A stretch of DNA of 14,618 nucleotides from positions 1 to 14,618 of the forward strand of contig DHMW01000063.1 of assembly GCA_002405995.1 (NCBI GenBank). The letters run 5' to 3'. This document shows, in pieces, positions 11,465-14,618 of the stretch (within the stretch, counting starts at the first letter, position 1; every line of letters starts with the position of its first letter). Under the pieces are notes generated by a model that saw only the letters and a program-made list of their open reading frames with translations, was not told where the DNA came from and did not search any database. The stretch is from Oscillospiraceae bacterium UBA4632 (GTDB taxonomy: Bacteria > Bacillota > Clostridia > Oscillospirales > Oscillospiraceae). The translations under genes were made by a program, and so were the position numbers.

Positions 11465-14400
11465 AAAACGCCTTTCCCGGCTCGGCGCGCTCGCGCTTTC
11501 CCTGCTGCTGCTCGTTTCGCTCCTGCCGGCAGCGCGCGTTTCCGCCGATGGGGACGACATGATCCGCATCGCGAGCGAGGAGGACTTTGCCTCCTTCGCC
11601 CGCTCATGCACGCTGGATTCATGGTCGCGCGGCAAAACGGTTGTGCTGGACGCCGACCTTTCGCTCGACGGCGCGGACTATCTGCCCGTGCCGTCGTTCG
11701 GCGGGACCTTCAACGGCCAGGGGCACACCATCCGGGCCGTTTCCGTCACGGGCAGCCTCTCCCCCGCCGGTCTTTTCGGCGTGCTGCAGGAGGGCGGCTC
11801 GATCACGGAGCTGAACGCGGAGGGCAGCATCACGCCCGCAGGCGACAGCATAAACGCCGGCGGCATCGTGGGCGAGAATCACGGCACGATCGCCGGATGC
11901 ACCTTCAGCGGCACCGTTTCCGGCAAGCGGAGCGTCGGCGGCATTGCGGGCGAAAACGCCGCAGGCGGCGTCATCCGCGCGTGCAGCGCCTCCGGCGCGG
12001 TGTTCGGCGAGAACATGACCGGCGGCATCACGGGCTGCAATCTCGGCTCCATGCTCTCCTGCCGCAACGGCGCCTATGTCAACATTGAGAGCACCGACCC
12101 CGCCATCGACCTTGAAAGCCTTGCGCTTTCGTTCTCGCTCGACCTTGCCAGGCTCACGCAGCTCGACACGGCGAACATCGCCACCGACACCGGCGGCATA
12201 GCGGGCTATTCCTCCGGCGTCATCGCCGAGTGTGTGAACGCCGCGGCGGTGGGCTACCAGCACATCGGCTACAATGTCGGCGGTATCGCTGGGCGCAGCT
12301 GCGGTCAGATCCGCGCCTGCCGCAGCGAAAGCGCCGTATGCGGGCGCAAGGACGTGGGCGGCATCGTGGGGCAGATGGAGCCGTATATCCGCATGGAGAT
12401 CTCCGAAAGCCTGCTCTCCCGGCTCCAGACCCAGCTCGACGAGCTGAGCGGGCTGATCGACCGCGCGGCAAACCACGCCGAGGGCGGCGCAAACGACATC
12501 TCCGCGCGTCTGAACAGCATGTCCGGCTATGTGGACAGCGCCGCCAACGAGCTGAACAATGTGCGCGTGAACGCGGATATCAGCACGAGCATCACTGGCA
12601 GCGGCTCCCACAGCTCCGATACTAACATCGGCGCCGGCAAGGGCGCCGCCGCGGGCGTGGACCACGAGCACTCCGACAGCGGGCACAGCACGAGCATCTG
12701 GGGCGGCAGCGCCGCGGGCGCGGGCATTGATCACGACGGCTCGGCCGGCGGCGTGATCAACGGCTCGACGCAGATCGCCGCCGCGCCGGACCTCGGTGGG
12801 CTGACGTCCTCGATCAACGGGCTGAGCAGCCAGGCCACGATGCTCAACAGCGCCGCCAACGGCGCGGCGGGCGCGCTGGCAAGCGACGTGCGCGCCATCA
12901 ACAGCAAATGCAACGAGCTGGCGGACACCATGCTTGACGCCGTGGCCTCCTCCGGCGCCTCCGACATCATCTCCGACACCTCTCTTGACGATATCGACGC
13001 GGTGACGCTCGGCAAGGTCTCCGGCTGCGAGAATACCGGCGCGGTCTACGGCGATATCAACACCGGCGGCGTGGCAGGCTCGATGGCGGTCGAGTATGCG
13101 CTCGATCCCGAGGACGACGTATCGGCGCATCTTTCCGGCAGCTACCGCCGCCAGTACGAATACAAGGCGATCGTGCAGCAGTGCGTCAACACCGGTGCGG
13201 TCACCGCAAAGCGCAGCTACGCCGGCGGTATCTGCGGCCGCATGGACCTCGGGCTGATCACCGACTGCGAGGGCTACGGCTCCGCTGCAAGTGAAAACGG
13301 CAGCTATGTCGGCGGCATCGCAGGCGTGACGGGCGCAGTCGTGCGCAGCAGCTATGCCAAATGCACGCTCAGCGGCAAGCGGTATGTCGGCGGCATTGTC
13401 GGCTCCGGCATCGCCGAGGAGGCGGGCGGCGGCACGAGCACTGTGGCGGGCTGCTACTCCGTCGTGGAGATCACGGACTGCCAGCAATACAGCGGCGCGG
13501 TCTCCGGCAGCGACAGCGGCGATTTCCTGGAAAACTATTACCTCTCCGACACGCTTGCGGGCATCAACCGCCAGGGCTATGCCGGGCGCGCCGAGCCGAT
13601 CAGCTTCGACCGTCTTGCCGCCGTTCCCGGCCTGCCGGAGGAGATGACGCAGTTCACGCTCCGCTTTGTGGCAGACGGCGAGACCCTGCTCACGCGCAAA
13701 TTCTCCTACGGCGCGTCGTTCAGCGGCAGCGACATTCCCGCGCCGCCGGAAAAGGAGGGCTATTCCGTCCGCTGGGACCGCGAGGACTTTACCTCGCTGC
13801 ACTTCGACACCACCGTCACGGCGGTGTACGAGCCGTACACGCCCGCGCTCGCCTCCGCGCAGCTGCGTGAAAGCGGCAGGCCGGTCTTTCTCGTCGAGGG
13901 GCAGTTCACCGACGGCGACGCCGTCAGCGTCAGCGCCGAAACGCCCACACCCGAGGCGTTCCATGTCCTCAGCGGCAGCCTCGGCGAAAAAATACGCGAA
14001 TACCTCTCCTGCCTTTCCGACGGCAGGCTGCCGCAAAGCACGGCGAACCGCGAGGTGCTCGAGCAGTGGAGCCTGCGTTTTACCGGCAGCGCCCCGAGCA
14101 GCCGCACCGTGCGCTACCTTGCGCCGGAGGGCGGCAAGCATCTGCGCATCTACGTGCGCACGGACGGCGGCGGCTGGCAGAGCACGGCTTACGATACCGT
14201 CGGCAGCTACCTCACCTTTCCCGTGGCAGGCAGCAGCGCCGAGGTGGCGGCGGTATCCACGCTGCCGCTTTGGTGGGTCTGGCTCATACCGGCGCTGGTG
14301 CTGCTGCTCATCGCGCTGCTCGTGATCCGCCTCGTCCGCCGCAGGCGGCGGCAGCGTGCGCGCCTGAACGCGCTGCTCTCCCCGGCAGACGCCGTGTCCG

Positions 14401-14618
14401 AGGCCGAGCAGATCATCCGCAGTGCGCAGGAGCCTGCCGCTCCCGCGACGGAGCCGGCCGGCGCAGCTGAAGCGAACGCCGCGAGTGCGGCGGAGCCGGT
14501 CCCGCCTTCCGCTGTGCCTGCGGCGCAGCCTGCCGCCCCCGCGGCAGAGGAAACGGCCGACGAACGCCTTGCGCGCCTGGAAGCGGAGCTGCGTGCCCTG
14601 CGCGCCGAGCGCAGCGCT
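11454..14618 (+). CDS. Secreted GLUG beta-helix surface protein with TM anchor (3' end outside window)
   Basis: An open frame of 1055 codons running off the window. Residues 1-31 are a Sec signal peptide (RKR, a leucine-rich core, V-S-A cleavage before D32). Residues about 36-100 form the usual pre-GLUG segment ending in FNGQGHTI. GLUG-type beta-helix turns with repeated GGI(V/A)G follow at about 115-200 and 243-313. A helical stretch (about 313-376), a Ser/Gly/His-rich linker (about 376-452) and a second helical stretch (453-511) interrupt the helix. GLUG turns resume at about 516-690. An InlB-type beta domain is at about 731-797, then an unassigned beta-rich region. One membrane span starts at 937, with an RRRRR stop-transfer, an Ala/Pro-rich cytoplasmic tail and the start of a coiled coil (ERLARLEAELRAL). 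Its ATG overlaps the MMPL stop by 11 bases with no strong RBS, implying coupled translation. It may be an adhesin or an extracellular partner of the transporter (inference). Confidence 0.9.
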   Translation, partial: MTNRKRLSRLGALALSLLLLVSLLPAARVSADGDDMIRIASEEDFASFARSCTLDSWSRGKTVVLDADLSLDGADYLPVPSFGGTFNGQGHTIRAVSVTGSLSPAGLFGVLQEGGSITELNAEGSITPAGDSINAGGIVGENHGTIAGCTFSGTVSGKRSVGGIAGENAAGGVIRACSASGAVFGENMTGGITGCNLGSMLSCRNGAYVNIESTDPAIDLESLALSFSLDLARLTQLDTANIATDTGGIAGYSSGVIAECVNAAAVGYQHIGYNVGGIAGRSCGQIRACRSESAVCGRKDVGGIVGQMEPYIRMEISESLLSRLQTQLDELSGLIDRAANHAEGGANDISARLNSMSGYVDSAANELNNVRVNADISTSITGSGSHSSDTNIGAGKGAAAGVDHEHSDSGHSTSIWGGSAAGAGIDHDGSAGGVINGSTQIAAAPDLGGLTSSINGLSSQATMLNSAANGAAGALASDVRAINSKCNELADTMLDAVASSGASDIISDTSLDDIDAVTLGKVSGCENTGAVYGDINTGGVAGSMAVEYALDPEDDVSAHLSGSYRRQYEYKAIVQQCVNTGAVTAKRSYAGGICGRMDLGLITDCEGYGSAASENGSYVGGIAGVTGAVVRSSYAKCTLSGKRYVGGIVGSGIAEEAGGGTSTVAGCYSVVEITDCQQYSGAVSGSDSGDFLENYYLSDTLAGINRQGYAGRAEPISFDRLAAVPGLPEEMTQFTLRFVADGETLLTRKFSYGASFSGSDIPAPPEKEGYSVRWDREDFTSLHFDTTVTAVYEPYTPALASAQLRESGRPVFLVEGQFTDGDAVSVSAETPTPEAFHVLSGSLGEKIREYLSCLSDGRLPQSTANREVLEQWSLRFTGSAPSSRTVRYLAPEGGKHLRIYVRTDGGGWQSTAYDTVGSYLTFPVAGSSAEVAAVSTLPLWWVWLIPALVLLLIALLVIRLVRRRRRQRARLNALLSPADAVSEAEQIIRSAQEPAAPATEPAGAAEANAASAAEPVPPSAVPAAQPAAPAAEETADERLARLEAELRALRAERSA

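Noticed and set aside
11619..14141. An 840-codon open frame on the minus strand
   Set aside because: It lies wholly antisense to the GLUG surface protein, which has a signal peptide, recognisable repeats and a membrane span in frame. The antisense product is Ala/Arg/Val/Asp-rich without domains. GC-rich codon use on the plus strand removes stops from this antisense frame.
1..14618. CRISPR array, insertion sequence, phage genes or attachment sites
   Set aside because: No regularly spaced repeats, transposase or integrase motifs were seen. The tRNA-Ser 3' end shows no duplicated copy elsewhere in the window.

Overview
The window looks like chromosomal DNA from a GC-rich Firmicute, most likely a gut Clostridia/Oscillospirales-type anaerobe. 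This is inferred from high GC, a tRNA-Ser with encoded CCA, strong Shine-Dalgarno sites, Clostridia-style lipoprotein and zinc-ribbon proteins, and a T-box leader regulating an amino-acid ABC transporter. No phage, IS element or CRISPR array is visible. All genes appear intact except where the window edges cut them.

Layout. (1) 1-360, minus strand: the 5' edge of a second probable tRNA-Ser, a complete tRNA-Ser(UGA) with a near-consensus promoter, and upstream a 24-residue single-span membrane microprotein with its own promoter and RBS. (2) 431-782, plus: a lone 74-aa Lar-like zinc-ribbon protein ending in a bidirectional terminator. (3) 781-3892: a divergent lipid/acyl-type cluster. Minus-strand genes for a condensation/alcohol-acetyltransferase-like protein and a zinc-ribbon six-span membrane protein (DUF6320-like) face a plus-strand HSL/Aes-type alpha/beta hydrolase. 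A perfect 8-bp-arm palindrome sits on the minus-strand promoter between them. (4) 3963-7230, plus: a consensus promoter, a tryptophan-specific T-box riboswitch (specifier UGG, with antiterminator and terminator that can be drawn base by base), then a three-gene ABC importer (lipoprotein, permease, ATPase) of the TrpXYZ type. Uncharged tRNA-Trp should open this operon. (5) 7258-8633: a single-gene unit for a fused ThrE-type threonine/serine exporter with its own promoter and terminator. (6) 8647-14618 (runs off the window): an operon of a small Cro/C1-type regulator, a two-lobed MMPL/RND transporter and a >1055-aa secreted, membrane-anchored GLUG beta-helix protein. Its genes overlap by 8 and 11 bases.

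The best candidate for an undescribed system is region 6. The regulator, RND-family exporter and giant surface beta-helix protein are translationally coupled. The transporter ends in a four-residue glycine-paced repeat, and the surface protein has its beta-helix split by a helical and His/Gly-rich insert. The second most interesting is the divergent condensation/DUF6320/hydrolase cluster with its promoter palindrome. The T-box/TrpXYZ unit is a well-resolved example of known biology.
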